Positions 44,930-58,549 of a DNA stretch of 64,000 bases are shown here, piece by piece. The DNA is from Rhea pennata (lineage: Eukaryota > Chordata > Aves > Rheiformes > Rheidae), in contig NC_084678.1 of the NCBI RefSeq assembly GCF_028389875.1, positions 15,158,899-15,222,898 on the forward strand. Direction: 5' to 3'. The number at the start of each line of letters is the position of its first letter. The stretch's first letter is position 1. A program made the position numbers and the translations under genes. Below the pieces are notes generated by a model. That model did no database searches, had not been told where the DNA came from, and saw nothing but the letters and a program-made list of their open reading frames with translations.

Positions 44930-46190
44930 GAAACAGCTCTTCGTGCCTATCGCGTGCACGCTCTGCACTCCGGCTGAGAAAAGAGCTGCCTCGCGGACGC
45001 TGCGCGTTACGCGGCTCATCGCGGCTCATCCGACCTGAAGTTACACAGAAGCTGCTTAAGCGTGTTTCAGGCCGGGCGGCGGCGGCGGCGGCTCCGCCGG
45101 GCAGAGCCGGTGCACGCTCCGGTGCCGTCTCGGGGCAGAGCCGGTGCCTTCTCCCACCGAGGGAGAGCTGGAACTCACCTCGGACCGCCTCGCCCGGCCG
45201 CGGCCGCCCGCTCCGGGGCACGTCGCGGTTCGCGAACGCCGAGGAAAAGAGACGCGAGCTCGCGGGGCAGGGCGGGCCGGCCGCTTTCAGGGGGCCGCGG
45301 GGCCGCCGCTCACGTGCCCCCCGCTGCACGCAGCGCCGCGGTGCTGCCGGCCGGTGCCGTCCCCCCGAGGCGGCCCCCCTTAAATGCGTTCAGCTTGAAA
45401 TTTAAACCAAGCGAACTGCAGGACCAGAGTGCTCTTAATTATAAGACCCTCTCATTAGGTATTTATTAATTATGGTTCAGCCTCAGTGCCAGGCGGCACC
45501 GTTCAACAAGCCAGCATCGCGATGCAGCGGTGGGGGGAAACGCTAAGAAGCAGCCACGAATTTGCAGCGGCCTCCGAGAGCCGCGGCCGGGCGAAGCGGA
45601 CGCTGCGAGCGATGCTCTTCACCCCCCTGTGGCCGCGAGGCGGGGAGCAGCTCGCTCGGACGTGGGTGTTCACCCGAGAGGCGCGAGGCTGCCGCGAGCC
45701 CGGTTTCACCCTGCTAGTTAAAACTGGCGGCAGGATTTGACTTCTGCGCGGGTCTGTCTTTTTCTTCCACCCTCTTTTTTTTTTTTTCTTTACTGTTTGC
45801 GTTTCAAGTCTATTAACCTGCTGTCAAAGCTTCTTTGCCTTGACAATAAAATTGTGTTTAAGACTCGGTCTTTCGCAGATCCTCAGCTCTGCCTTTTCCT
45901 TCCTGCTGCTGTGCACGAGCCAAACGAGTCCTGGGGGTGAGACGGCGCCCGAGCACCGTCGCTGCTGGGAGCTGCTGCGTTCCCCAGCCTTAAGCTCACG
46001 GCTAATTTGTTTTGTGAAAACAGGGCGGCCGGGCGGCGAGCAGGGGGCACCGAGGGCTCTGCAGCCGGGCGCCGCTCCCCGCAGCCCTCCTCCGAGCCAA
46101 ACGAGGGGAAATGGTGGGTTTTTTTTAAAAGGACAAATGCATTATTACTCGCTGAATTCAGGAGAAGCTCCTTGCGCTCGGGCGCGGGCT
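44930..46190. promoter_or_regulatory. Orphan CpG-rich region (two blocks)
   Basis: CpG-dense blocks at about 44,940-45,370 plus 45,500-45,700, and again at about 45,940-46,190. They contain GGC trinucleotide runs (45,070-45,095), an imperfect duplication of GGGCAGAGCCGGTGC (near 45,100 and 45,133) and a direct repeat GCGGCTCATC at about 45,010-45,029. Overlapping open frames are short to medium and unrecognised. Confidence 0.45.
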
Positions 46191-49100
46191 CAGGGCTGAG
46201 TGTCTGTGTCAAACACCGCTGCATTTCCATGATATAAGGACAAGCAGGGCAGTAAATCCCCCCGAGTCCAAAAGGCTGATGCATCAGCTTACTGCCTCTC
46301 CTGCCCTCCCTAACACCGTAATCTGCGGGAATTAGGAGAGAGGCTTCAACTGTAAGAAAGGAAGGTTTCAGGTCTCTGTGAGTGTCTGGAAGAGGTGCTA
46401 GGATTTTCCCACCAGCCTGGCCCCTCTGCCTTTGCAGCCCGGGACTCGGAGGGGCTCCATGTGGCAAGTGCATCCGCTTGGCTTCCCTCAGCCTTGCACT
46501 GGCGATCCTCCGCAGAGAGCCTTCTGCTCTGCTTTCTGCTAATTAAGGAACACGGCTTCTTTGCCAGCCATTTGGTGCCTTTATTGAAAAGGAATAAACC
46601 CCAAACTGTTCTCATTTCATTCCTAGAGATAAAAACTAACAGCATTTTTTTCAGGTGTAGAGTCACGAATAGGTGGGACGTTCGGAGACCCTGTGCTGAA
46701 CGCAGGCCACACGGGCTCACTCGCCTCGGAAGAGAGGGGGAGCCACCGCGTACCTGATCCTAAGCTAATTCCGACCCTCAAAGAAAGACATGCCTACTCA
46801 GAAACCACTTACTGTGCACCTGCCCTGTCCATGCGTTCTCCCATGAGCTTTGCAATATCCTCATCATCCCTAAATTAATCATACCTGGTCATGAAAGCTG
46901 GGGAGGGCATCATGTGCCAAGTGAGGAGAGATTTTATGACTATTTCATCACATCCTGGCTCAGGTCAAGTGGGGGAACCAGGAACATTTCCAAAGTGTGC
47001 TGTTCCAGGCAGCAGGAGGCGATGGAAAGCGGGAGCGAGAGGTTCTGCTCGTGGATGGACTTTCGTCGCAGAAAGACAGCACACCTGCCCTTGGGGTGGA
47101 AGGTGCAACGGGGAACAGGCATGAATCACCCGGCCATGGGGACGCGGAGGCAGCTCACAGGCACCATGAGTCTCACGCGTGCTCCTGTTTGGATCCCACA
47201 CATTTTGTATTATTCACGGCTCGAAGCTAGAGCTGTTTGGCTGAGGAGAAGCTTATGGACGGATTCGGATGTGGTTCGCACTGTACGGACAGTGGTGTCA
47301 CTCCTTCGTCTTCACCGGAGTAAGCGAGACCAGAATCTGCCCAGCGTATTTTGCACGCTGGAATATGCATGTGCTTACGGAGACTGTCAAATGACACATA
47401 GGAAGCAGTGATGGAACTGGGAAATTATACAGGCCCTGGAGAAACGTTAGATGATATCACGTCTCCAGGGGCGCTTGCAGCACTACCCCAAGCCATGACA
47501 ATACCGAACGTGCTTTGTGATTCATTCGCCTTCGGGGAAAATTTTGTGCTTAAAAATTTGCAGGTCTCACCTCGCCTCAAGGAGTGGTGTGGTCACCAGG
47601 TGTGGTCCTGGTGTGGTCATGGCCTGGCTATGCTCCCTTTCAGGAGCTCCTCAGAGGCTAAGATGACACTTATGGGTCTAGCTGGAATCTGAAAAGTATT
47701 AAACCAGGAAAAATAAACCAGAAGGAAGTTAGTTATTAACTGTACTGCATACGTACCCATACCCTGAGTAGCCCTTTCTACAAGGCATGTGGGGAAATAT
47801 GGTGTGTATAAAAACATGAATTTGATCTTCTTTTGTCATGGCATACACAGTTCTTTCATCCTTTCATTTTTCTTTTGGCTTTTATATTCATTTGCCTTTA
47901 ACAGAGTTTTAAATACTGGTTCCAATGTAATGTGCTTCCTCAGTAGCATTAATGCAGATTCTAAACCAAACATTATCTGATTAATTCTTGACCCAGTTGA
48001 GTTTTGTCTGCTTTCTGTGCCTCTAAATACATATTTACCATATGTTGCCTCATATGCTGCTTTTCTCATTACCGATGCTTTGGTCCAAATGTTATAATAA
48101 TCATATGTTGCTTACAGTCATGAGTCAAACAAAGTTTCAGATTTGTAGCAACTTTTGCAAACCCCTGAATTCAGCAGCAATAAGCATCTCAGCATCCTTA
48201 TCAGACGAGCTAGGGCTGAGTCCCCCGGCCCCCGGAGGCGTCAGGCCAGCGCTGGGAGCAGCTCTCAGCACCCTCCGGCGCGGCACTCCCAACACCACAA
48301 GCCTTTCAGCAGCTGCCGTGCACCTCCAGCGCCAGGTCGCACTGGAATATTTTCTCCCTCCCTAGCAATAGCCTCTGCGCTTGCAGCACGGATGATACCA
48401 GAGCCAGGTCGCGTCATCGTTTTGTGAAACGGCCCTCAAAGCACCCGACGCCGGTGAAGAGGAGCCCCGGCCGCGCTGTGCGCCTCTTCCCGAGCTTAGC
48501 AGCCAGCCTCGGTGCTCCGCGGCCGCGGGCTGGTGAGTGATCCCACCGCTCGGCCTTTTTCGTCCCAGTTTTGTGGTTACATATCTGAAGCACGCTATGG
48601 GAGAGTCTATCTGAGCGAGTCAACAGGTTCACGAGTCACCGAGGGGCAACGAGAATAAGCCGACAGGCGCAGGCACACGTCGAAGCGGGGCTCTCCTATG
48701 TTGTGTTCTCTGGCTGAAGACAAACTCTTTGGGTTTCTGCCTCTGTTTCAGCTTGCTCCAGCTCTATGCGCCTGGGGCTGAGGCTGTATCTCCTCGCTGC
48801 GAGGCTTGCTTGCTCCTACCTGAATATTTGCAGGCTTTTGCATTATTCCAAAAGCGAATCTTGCACCCCAAGAATGAATCCTCCACATGGACATGTGGCT
48901 GCTCCAGTTATTGGCTCCTTTGCTGGACATATCAGACAGGTCAAATCCTTCCGGAATTTTTCATAGTCTGGAAAGGGAGACACAAAAGGGGGAGCAATTT
49001 GCTCTGCTCACATTTTCCTTGTCTGAGATCACGTCTTTTTGTTCACATTTCCTCGAGGAAGTTGAAACCCAGAGCGAAGGTGACAAGATCATACGGACCC

Positions 49101-49990
49101 CTTTTTCACTCGGCTGTTTGCAAATGCCTTGCTTTTTTTGGCCAGTTTCTGGAGGACCCGAGGGTAACTGAGGTGCAGATACATGCACAATATTCAAAGC
49201 TCTTCACTAACTTCAACCAAGTTTGAGAGTGCTTGCCAAACATCTAAGTACCTACAACAGCGGTGGCTACCTCAGTCCTCAGCTGATAGCTCCTGCAGAG
49301 GAAGAAGGTGCAGTCCAAGACAGGCACAGCTACACCATTACATGCAATCACCAGATCAAGACCTAAAGCTAAAATGTCATACCTACAAAACCCAGCCCTG
49401 TCCCTTCTTTTCCCTTTGTATTTTAATTCCCGATTCTATCGCAGGCATCAGATCTGCTACAGATGTTAAATGGGACTCGTGTTCTGAAGGCGTAGGAACA
49501 TAGCTATCGCCTTTTCAATGCACGTGGGTGCTTTAGGGGCATTGCTAAATCTTTTTTTAATGTGCTTAAGTATTTGCATTGATGATGTGAAGCCCAATGT
49601 AAGCGTAAGATTAATATTTATCACAGTTTGTTCATGGATTTTATTTTCAGACTTCTCTCCTCCCTAAGGGTAACTTATATTTAAGTTATTGGTGATAAAT
49701 ATTCACACTTAATTCCTCTCTCCCAGCCTTCTTTGCTCTCAAAGCAGTAGCTCTTGCCTGAGCTTTTTCTTGTTTTTTCTCCTGTTTCCTAGCAAATTGC
49801 AGTTACAGGTGAAGTATTTTCTCATTCAAGCCAATTTATAGAATTATTCAAGCATTTAATTTAAAAGAAGCATGTAATTAGAGCAAAGCACTTTGGAAAA
49901 TTCTAATTCCTCTATCATAAATCTGCCTCGGGGCTTCTGGGAACACACCGAGATCAGCCCATCGGGCCTGAGCTGCGGCCCCTAGACGAA
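46191..49990. other. Intergenic DNA, nothing recognised
   Basis: Mixed composition. A moderately CpG-rich patch lies at about 48,200-48,540. The AT-rich stretch 49,540-49,880 is unusually free of simple repeats and could be conserved non-coding sequence, but that cannot be judged without alignment. No protein recognised. Confidence 0.4.
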
Positions 49991-51020
49991 ACCCATGAGC
50001 TCGAGCGCCAAAGCTGCCCAGGAGATTCAGCCCAGGGAGGCTCCATCCCCTCCCTTGCAAAGGGTCCTGTGCACCCGAGCCCAAAATCTTGGCAATCTGT
50101 GCTGGGCTGGGATGGAGGGGATTTTTTTTTTCCCTCCCCAAACTTCAACAAGCTCAAGAAGAAAACTGCGGAGGGCTCCAGCCCCACGGCCCCCGCGTCC
50201 TGCCCACAGTATTTACACGTGTTCCGCGTATCGGGGTTTCACGCTGAACCAAGTCGAACGTGGCGCACCAGAGGGCTCGGCTGCATATTTGCCCTGGGAG
50301 CCGGGCGCTGGGTCTCGAGGCGGCTGCAGCCCGGCTCCGGGAGCGCCGGCGGCGAGCGCGAGCGGGACCCTGCCGGCGGCTCTGCCGCAAGCCGAGCTGC
50401 TGGGCGCCTCCCGCTTTATTCCAAGGCGAGAGCGTTTCTCTGCGTTCGATCGGGTAAAATCGACTCCGCTCGGCGTCGCCCGCGTAGCGGTCGCAGCCCA
50501 AAGGCGGCGGCGCCGTCAGAGCCGCGGGAAAGCCTTCCACGAATCTCCAGCGCCGTTCGGGCTGGCAAAAGCCCCGCAAACGCAAGCCTTAACGCCTAGC
50601 TCGTACCGCGAGATGCGCGCACACGGCCTCAGGGCAGGCGTGCGGATTTTGTGCCTCCGCTCGCCGGGATCCTCTGGCATGGGAAAGCTGAAACACGGCG
50701 GTGGTGACCTGTGGATCTGCCTTGTCCGTTGTCTCCTGCGGTCGGCTGGGAGGTGGCAAAAGCTGGAAATCCTGCCTTCGCGGCGGGCGCGGGGGACGGC
50801 GGGGGGCTCGCGCTGCGCAGCCCGGCCCCTGCTCCGGGACGCCTCCCCCCGCGTCCCTGTCCCAACATCCCCGTCTGCAAAACGACCACGATCAAACCTA
50901 ATTGGCTGCGTAATGAGTTTTATGCAATATCTTTTAATAACCAACAGCGGAACCGGCGATTTCCTGAGGAGGAAGCCACAGCCGCTCGCCGGGGTCCCTG
51001 CTAGTCCGCGCGTTTGTAAG
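49991..51020. promoter_or_regulatory. Orphan CpG-rich region with a long open frame
   Basis: CpG-dense from about 50,140 to 50,900. A plus-strand ATG frame stays open for 342 codons (49,995-51,023). Its conceptual product is rich in Arg, Pro, Ala and Ser without a recognisable domain, as is typical of GC-rich DNA read in a stop-poor frame. I annotate the region as regulatory and not as a gene. Confidence 0.4.
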
Positions 51021-53689
51021 TAAAACTGAAAGCTGCAGCTGACGGTCTTGCACAGATCCGTGTGCTGGGGACATGACCGCAGGTTTGGGGCATCTCAGGA
51101 TCTCACCATAACAAGCTCTGAACACTTGCTTGGTTATAACCAGGCTGCTGTGCTGTGCTCCCCTCTAAAAACTCTCCCGGCATTTATGAGGTCTACGTAT
51201 TTCCACATACCTGGAGAAATGCAAACACAATAATTAATTCCTGTTAACCGAGTGCATTTGGGGTTAAAGCAGGTCCAAAGGTTTCCCTTCCTCTGCTCTT
51301 GAAGTAGGTCTCTCCACTGCACTAAACCAAATCTGTCCCTGCGGCTCTGCTGGGCCATTAGACTGTGTGAAACTGTGGCTTGGATGAGGCTGTTCATGAA
51401 GACTGCTTAGATGTTGCAAAGTCTGACCTAGAAACAAGCTGTTATTTTAAGTGATTCTCACCACTAAAGTAGTCCTTATTTCAACAAGAGAAGTGGATTA
51501 TCTTCTTTGAAATTTTGTATACGGGAGAGAAAAATACGAGTCATAAAAAAGTAAGGACTGGATTTCCACTCTCAGTTGCTTGTCTGCTTGGTCATTTCTG
51601 GAGCTCTCTCGTGACTGTCCTGTGAGACCAGCCTTCATCCTTCTCACAGCTGCATCAGAGTGCCCCGAGCAGCAGACAATCACTTCTAGCAGAGATAGCT
51701 GAGCATTTGCTTTTGTACTAAAATTTGCAAAAATTTGCAGTTTAGATAGGGTAGAAATCAGAGCGGGAATTCTCTAGAAACAAACAGGAGAACACGCCGG
51801 AAGAGCAGACACTGTTTTCTCAAAGATGCGGGGTTTCTGACAATCAAACAGATGGAAATATTTGCCCTCAGAGTTAGAACAGTTTGTCTGCAATTTATGA
51901 GAAAGTTTATAAAGGATAACTAGTGTCCGGAGATTCCCCACGCTTAGCAAACACCTTTGCACTAAATTAACCAAAGATTTATTTCACACTAGCCGAGGTT
52001 TTTTTTTCCCAGACTTTTGCAGCACCTGCAGTTCCCCAAACCACTTTGCGTGAGATTTTCAAAAGATCTCGGGCATCGAATGCAGCTACCGCCAAGACTC
52101 AGGGTCAGACTGGAAAGATGTTGAATGAGCTCCATCTAACGAGCTCCGTCCAGTGCGGCTTGCAGTGGATTGGACTCCTGTAGCCATCTCAGCAGACTTC
52201 CCTTTCTTCGGCTCCCCGTCTGCCCTGGCTGCTCTCCTTCAGCTCAAGTCAGAGCAGCCCCAGAGCTGCTCTTCGTCACAGCTGGGAGGAAGCACGGGAG
52301 CCCTTTCCCTTGCGGAGAGTCCGACAACCACGGAGTCACATCAGAAAAGCGGGGGAAATCCCTCTCCTGGGACTCTCTGCCCACTCTACCAGGGTTTAAA
52401 CTATTTTCTTTCAGCCCAAAGCCATAGTTTGGGTCAGTAGTTTACTGATCTCTGCCAGGCAGGAAGGGTTGGGGCATTTTCAGGATGTCCAGCTCCCTGG
52501 AGCTGAGGAGCGACCGCTGGCAACTGTCACAGTCAAGGTGAGCGCCCATGGGTGGTTCCAGCCAAACGTGCTTCACCCTGTGTCGGAAACGGTCCTAGCA
52601 ATCCCAGAACTGTGGGGACCAGAGCTCTCCTGAGCAGGAGCATGCCCCCTCTGAGCTCCCCACCAGGCTGCCCTCCCCTCTGCACCAGTGAAATCATTCA
52701 CATGTGTGTCTTGCCAGTGGTTATTTTCTACTTTTCTTTCTCTAGTTGTATCTGCTCTCCAACTGCTGGTTTTGGCTTCCAACCATCACAGCTTCCAACC
52801 CCTGGCACATCCAGCCCTTCCACCTCCCTTCCCAGAGTCCCCTCCCTTTTCTCCCTGGCACTTTGTGCTGCAGCAGAAAGTTGGCTTTTGTCTGCGTACC
52901 TGAGACAGTGACAGCCATCACTTCTTTTTGTCCTTCTCAGCTACAGCAACAAGTCTGATTTTCCTTAAAATGCTGTTTCTTTCTCCCCCACGGCTGTAAT
53001 GACAGGCTTTGAGGCTGCTTCTGCAGAGCCTGGTCACCACCAACCCATTTGTTTCTGCAAGCAATTTTCAGTGTTTTTCTCTAAGAGGTTGCTTTGGTTT
53101 TGTACGCAAAACTAGAGCAGCTGCTACCTCATAGGGTCACGTTTGCCATCAGAGCAGCAGGTCCTGCTGCAACGTTATAGAAAAAATAACAGAGGAAAAA
53201 GATACGACTTTTTTTGCGCTGCAGGGAGCCAGATCTCAGACAAACCCAGGGGGCCAGTGCTGTATAGAAATGGGAGGATGTAGGCCCTTAAAGGGAAGAA
53301 AAACAGGAACAAAACAGATTGCGTGGTGTAAACGAGACCTACTCAGGGCAGGGCACGGCACGCTTTGGGGCACACAAAGCTGGAGACCTCCGGGCGTGGT
53401 GCTTCCCCCGAGCTGGGGCGAGGGTGCTCTCCAGTGTGCTGGGCCTGGAGAGGTGGCAAGTGCCGTGGGCCATGGTACTGCCAGCCCTTGGTTGCAAGAG
53501 TCACCCTAGGAAAGAGCACGGAGCATGCCTGGTGCTTCTTGGGTTTCCTGAAATCCGAAGAGTTTGCAAGGGTTTTTGGTGTATTCCAAAGGTACGGGAA
53601 GGTCATTGCAAGAAGACAGCAAAGAGCATTTGGCCGCCAGGGATTTTCACTGTGCTGTGTTTTCATTTACATTGCAGAGCTGCCAGGCA
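51021..53689. other. Intergenic DNA, nothing recognised
   Basis: Moderate composition without obvious repeats, islands or recognisable coding exons on either strand. Confidence 0.4.
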
Positions 53690-54060
53690 CGGCGGATCCA
53701 CGATTTCTCAGGAACACGACAGAGCCTGCCCCTTCGCCCCGGGTGTCCAAGCGAAGCGGTTTCCCACCCAGGTTTCCCGAGCGCGCCCTCTGCGACGCGC
53801 GGGTGGAAGGGAGGGCGACGAACGGGGCGCCGGAGCCTTCCCGATCCGAGCGGCTTTAGCGGGGGGACGGGGCTGTGCTGGGAGGGGAGGCCGCTAAGTG
53901 GTGCTGTTGGCACCGGCAGAGCCGCCGCCGCCGCGGGGAGAGCGAGGAGGGGGGAGCACACGCGGCCCCTCGGTTCGGGGAGCGGGGGGCTGCAGGGCCG
54001 ATGGGGCTGCTCGGCCCTTGGGCCCCGTGCGGCCATCGCAGACCCCCGTTAGCAGCTCGG
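53690..54060. promoter_or_regulatory. Small orphan CpG-rich island
   Basis: A short block of high G+C and CpG, densest at about 53,740-54,010 with GCCGCCGCCGCCGCGGGG. Open frames on both strands here (for example 192 codons on plus) are unrecognised. Confidence 0.4.
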
Positions 54061-57000
54061 GGACCCAAAAACCACATTCGTGGCTGAACCTGTTGTAGAT
54101 AATCCAAAGTAGCCAATAGCTCCTGTTTGCGGCCAGGTAACATATCAGGGTCTGTCTGCTGGAGCTAAATATTAGGCAGCCTTTTAACCGGTAAATCTGT
54201 TAACTTTAAAAGAGTTTTGACAAAGTAAAGGACTGGATTTGAACATGCAGCAGATAGCAGACCAAACCTGCAAGGGTGCCTGGACCCTTCACTTCCATGC
54301 CGACCCTACGCAGAGAGCAATCCGACTTCCAGGTAATCCTGTCCCCAAAACCATCGCGTGCGTCCTGAGGTGTTCTGCTTTTCCGGTTGCCTGGTTTATG
54401 AAAATCTGCCCAGGCACCTATCTAAAATCACATTCGTATTTCCTGTCATTTGACAGAACACCTGGAATTAGTCGTGCAAGCAGCTGACAAGGTTGGCAGA
54501 AGGGCCCAAATTCATTCCTGCTGAATTCTCACGGATGTTACCTCTCGCAGAAGCTTGGCCCAAAGACTGTAATATTTACAGGCCTGTTATCATATATCTT
54601 ATTTGCACTTCACTGAACAGCACTATTGCTCATCCAAACTAGTAATACTTTATTTTTCAATACAAGGAGTGGGGGGGGGAGGGGGGGAGGGAGAGGGAGG
54701 GAATGCGCTTCCATGCCCATAAGTAGTGATAGTCAATATTGCCATCAACAAAGTTGATATATGTGCCTATTCCTGGCCCTCTTTCTCTTTTGCCTCTTTT
54801 TTTGCAAGTACAGCAGCCCCAAAATAGCCTCAGATCCCATAGGATTTTAAATGCCAAAGCCACCTCATAAGCTCCTGACTTTTAGGGCTCTTTGAAGAAG
54901 GGAGGACCTCTCTACAGCGAGCCCACTGTGAATCATCTTTAAAGGCTTGAGCCAGCCCAGCATTGCCTGACTAAGGAACCTGCTCTAGTGGGTGTTTAGG
55001 GTTGGGTGCGGGGACCTCAGCAGGGAACAAAGCCAACACTGTTCTCCTAGCACCCATCTCTTGCAAAGCTTTCTGTCTGCTGCTGTCTGTGTCCTTCAGA
55101 AAAATCCCACCTAGTGAAATCAGACTGCAGCAGGGTTAATATGAAAAATTCCCAGAGGTTCCCAATTGCAACAGGAAAAAGCAAAGATGAAAAACACTTG
55201 GGTCAATATAAAAGGGAGTGAGGCAACCTGTGGGTCTCATGTCTTGGGCACTGTGGGACCTTCTGCTCAAAGTCCAGGTAGTTTTAATAGACAAGGTCTT
55301 TGGGTGATATTTTCCTGGAAGATTTTAAGTAAATGCCTTGCTGTAACATTTGAGATCCAGCATCTCTTGGTTTCCATGATTCTTTTTCTTTTTAAGCCAC
55401 AGATACACACACACAAAACATATTAAAACAAGCCCAGCTTAGCGGAAAGGTCGGCTAGTTCAGAAACAAACAGCGGGGATTTAGGCTGGAAGCTTCGGTG
55501 CACACTAAGCAAATGGGGCATCTCCGCCGCTGCCTCTGTTTGAAGGGGAATACGGTTGAAAGCTTCGCGGGGATCAGAGGTGCAAGAAGGAAGAGATGCT
55601 TTTGTCACTTGTTTCACAATCCTGTATACTAGGAAAGGGCCTTTGCGCATCCCTCGGGTCGCCAGTCAGCAGGATGGGGAGGCTATAGCTGTGTTGGACA
55701 CGCGCTACGTGGTGTGGCAGGGCCGGGGTTGGAGTCCCCCCTGGCTGGAGGAGCGGGCTAAGCCTCTGCTTGCTTTTGGCACAGGCTTTGCAGGGTGTCA
55801 GGTCTGGACCAGCCGTCGGTATCCGGCAGTGTAAGAGGGAAGTGAGAACAAAAGGTAGAACCTGTCTGGAGAAAAAGCTTTCTAAAAAGAGAGAGGAGAG
55901 GTTAAGCCCTTTCTGTCTGAAGAAGGACGAAACTTTCTTTTATTTTCCGCTTTACATGAAGCGATCCACACTTTTGCTCTGGGTATAATTGAAATAAGTT
56001 CTAAAGTCATCAGCAGGGCAACAAGATTCCTATTATATTTTTTGATATGGCTTTGTTCGCCTTTTAAAGCAGCAAGGCTTGTGTTTTAAAATGTCCAAGA
56101 CAGCTTTAGCTCTGGTATTGCTCTCCCCGCTCCCTTGTCCTAGCCAAGAAATGCTGGTGATAACATCCCCTGGGACCGAGGAGCATCCCTTGGAAGATTT
56201 CAGGGACTTTTCTTATAAAGAATTGTTAAAGAGGACGAGAACACACGCTACTTCTGTGGGTTTGCCCAGGCAGATGTTTTCATCCCAGGTTATTCCTCTC
56301 CTGCTTTAGCTAACTGCAAGGTGGTCCCCTTCTAGTGCTTAGGAGTTGGCTACTTTTTATGCCTTTGTGGGGCATGAATCCTGGCTCTGTTACAATAATT
56401 CTGTTGATACACTGTCCTGGATATACAAAGAGCCAGAGGAAGCTCCAGATGTAACCCCAGAGCAAACGCTCCATGGGGCTGGGCACGAGCGGAGGGTGCG
56501 TCGCTGAGCAGAAGCAGAGGCACCGCTGTGTCTCAGGACACAGGCTCTGGAAAGCCAGCAAACGCAACCCTGACTGGGGTAAACTGGGGCAAATTCACCA
56601 GCACTGGTGTACTTTTGAGAGCTGTATCATGGTCTAGTGGTGCACCCAGGCTTGGGAATGGCCTTTGGCAGAGAGGTGCAGGCTGAGCGTATGCGGGCCG
56701 GAGAGGAGCAGCGTCTTGGCATCCTTGATCAGTAGCCTCATCTGCCAGGGACACCCAAAAAAGAGTTGTATAAGCCCCATGTCCTTCTTTCCACACATCA
56801 ACTTATACTGGAAGACAGGGACACTTACTTAACCGTGAGACACAGCCAGCAGCTGTGAGACCACTCTGGGGATCTTTTCTGCATGAGCCGATTTTATCCC
56901 CGGCCACAGGATAAACCCTGGTCGATGAGGAAAAGAATTGCCCCTGCTAGTGAGAATGTTTCAGTTGTGGCTGAAAGAGGCTTGCCAAGTAATTAATGGA

Positions 57001-58549
57001 ATATATTAAATTAATTAACTCTTAGAAGCCTCCTGCTGAGGCATTTATTGATCAGAGCACCCAGCCTTTTCCTTATGGATAGGTCCACTTCCAAAGTAGT
57101 TTTACAAAAGGAGCTATGTTGCAATAAATACCAGCTGTACCAGCCTATTAAAGTGTTGATTTTAAATTAACAGTCACATTAGCTCCAGGTAGCTGATATT
57201 TCAGTGTGTAATTAGTGTTATTTTTTTGACTATATCTGTTGATACTGCCTACCAATACTTGATGTGAAGGGAAAGCGGAGGGTACATTGAGCACTTGGGA
57301 GCAGCTGCTAGGACAGAGCCGGAGATTTAATATTTCCCTTGTAATCAATTGTGTTTGCACTGGCTGTGCACAGAAACATGAGACAACGCAAGTCCAGAGC
57401 AGTGCATTTCTAGAGATAGCTATTGGTATAAATGTATACACACTCATACTTTTAAAATAAAACCAGCAGATGGGCATCTTGTTTCTGGGAATACCAATGG
57501 AGAAGAGCTCCCGTCTCAGCCATGGTCACTCCTTCAGACCTTGGTCAGTCAGTGGGACCAGCCACTTGCTTCATGTCCCACTTTCCTTCCTTGGGATAAA
57601 TATTCTTGATTCATCTAGAGAACCCATCCAAGAAACAGAAACAACTGCTGAGACCAGCTGGGAACACGAGCCCTGACGAACCAATCTCCGGTAATGGAAA
57701 TTTCATAACATAAGCTTTTAAACGAAAGGAACATTGGTGCTGAGAGATTATTAGTCACTCTTAAACTAGTGTGGGATGAGTGCTAGAAAATATTTCTCTC
57801 CATATTTCTATGACTAAATAAGACTAAATAAATCTGATTTTGTTTAGCCTTCCATGGGGATCCTATCTGCTGAAGGTAATAGGAGGAAAGTTGAGGGGTA
57901 TATTGACTCTTGGCAGGCAGCTGTGGAAAGTTCACAGTCTGCAAGCAGAGATGATGTGATTGACTCCAGGACTAGATACGTACTTGCATCAAATAGTTAC
58001 GTGGTCTGTAGGACCTCAGTACACTCGGCGGGCCCACAGGCTGCGGGGACCAGATACCAGTGTTTACTAATGAAAAAAATGACCAGTTATGGGTCTTTGG
58101 CCAAATCAGTGGTTCCTTGGAAGTGATTTTACCAGATTTCTTCCATGCATTTGTAAAGACCTTTGTCATGAAGATGAGTGAATGAACAGTCAGCTAACGG
58201 GTTTTGCAGGGTGGCTTGTGCAGTGTCCCTGGTCTGAGAGGGGGGATCCCTACCGCAGACTTTGGGTGCCCATCCCTGGGGGGATTCCCTGTCCCCCTCA
58301 GCATTGCCATGGCACTCTGCTCAGCCCCCCTCTGCACACCAGTGCCTGCCACAGAGCTGCTTGGAGAGGACCTTAAATCCCCAGATTTGAGAGTTTGGGG
58401 TGGGGGAAAAGCCACTGCTGGAAGCAAAGCAAGGCAGCTCATTGCTGTCACCACAGTGCCATGGGGCTGCGGGGGCACCAGGCAGACCAGGGGCAGAGGC
58501 AGCTCTTTTTAGGTGTGTCTTTGCCTCCTTTGCATTTCTGGCTGCAGAA
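54061..58549. other. Intergenic DNA upstream of NTSR1
   Basis: No gene recognised. It contains the G-rich purine tract annotated separately, and otherwise AT-rich to mixed DNA with short chance open frames. Confidence 0.45.
54665..54704 (+). repeat. G-rich homopurine tract with quadruplex-forming pattern
   Basis: About 40 bases of purines (one T near the left end) with runs of nine and seven G followed by GAGGGAG-type units, next to a T-rich stretch. It contains well over four runs of at least three G with one- to three-base spacers, the textbook G-quadruplex pattern. Confidence 0.85.
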
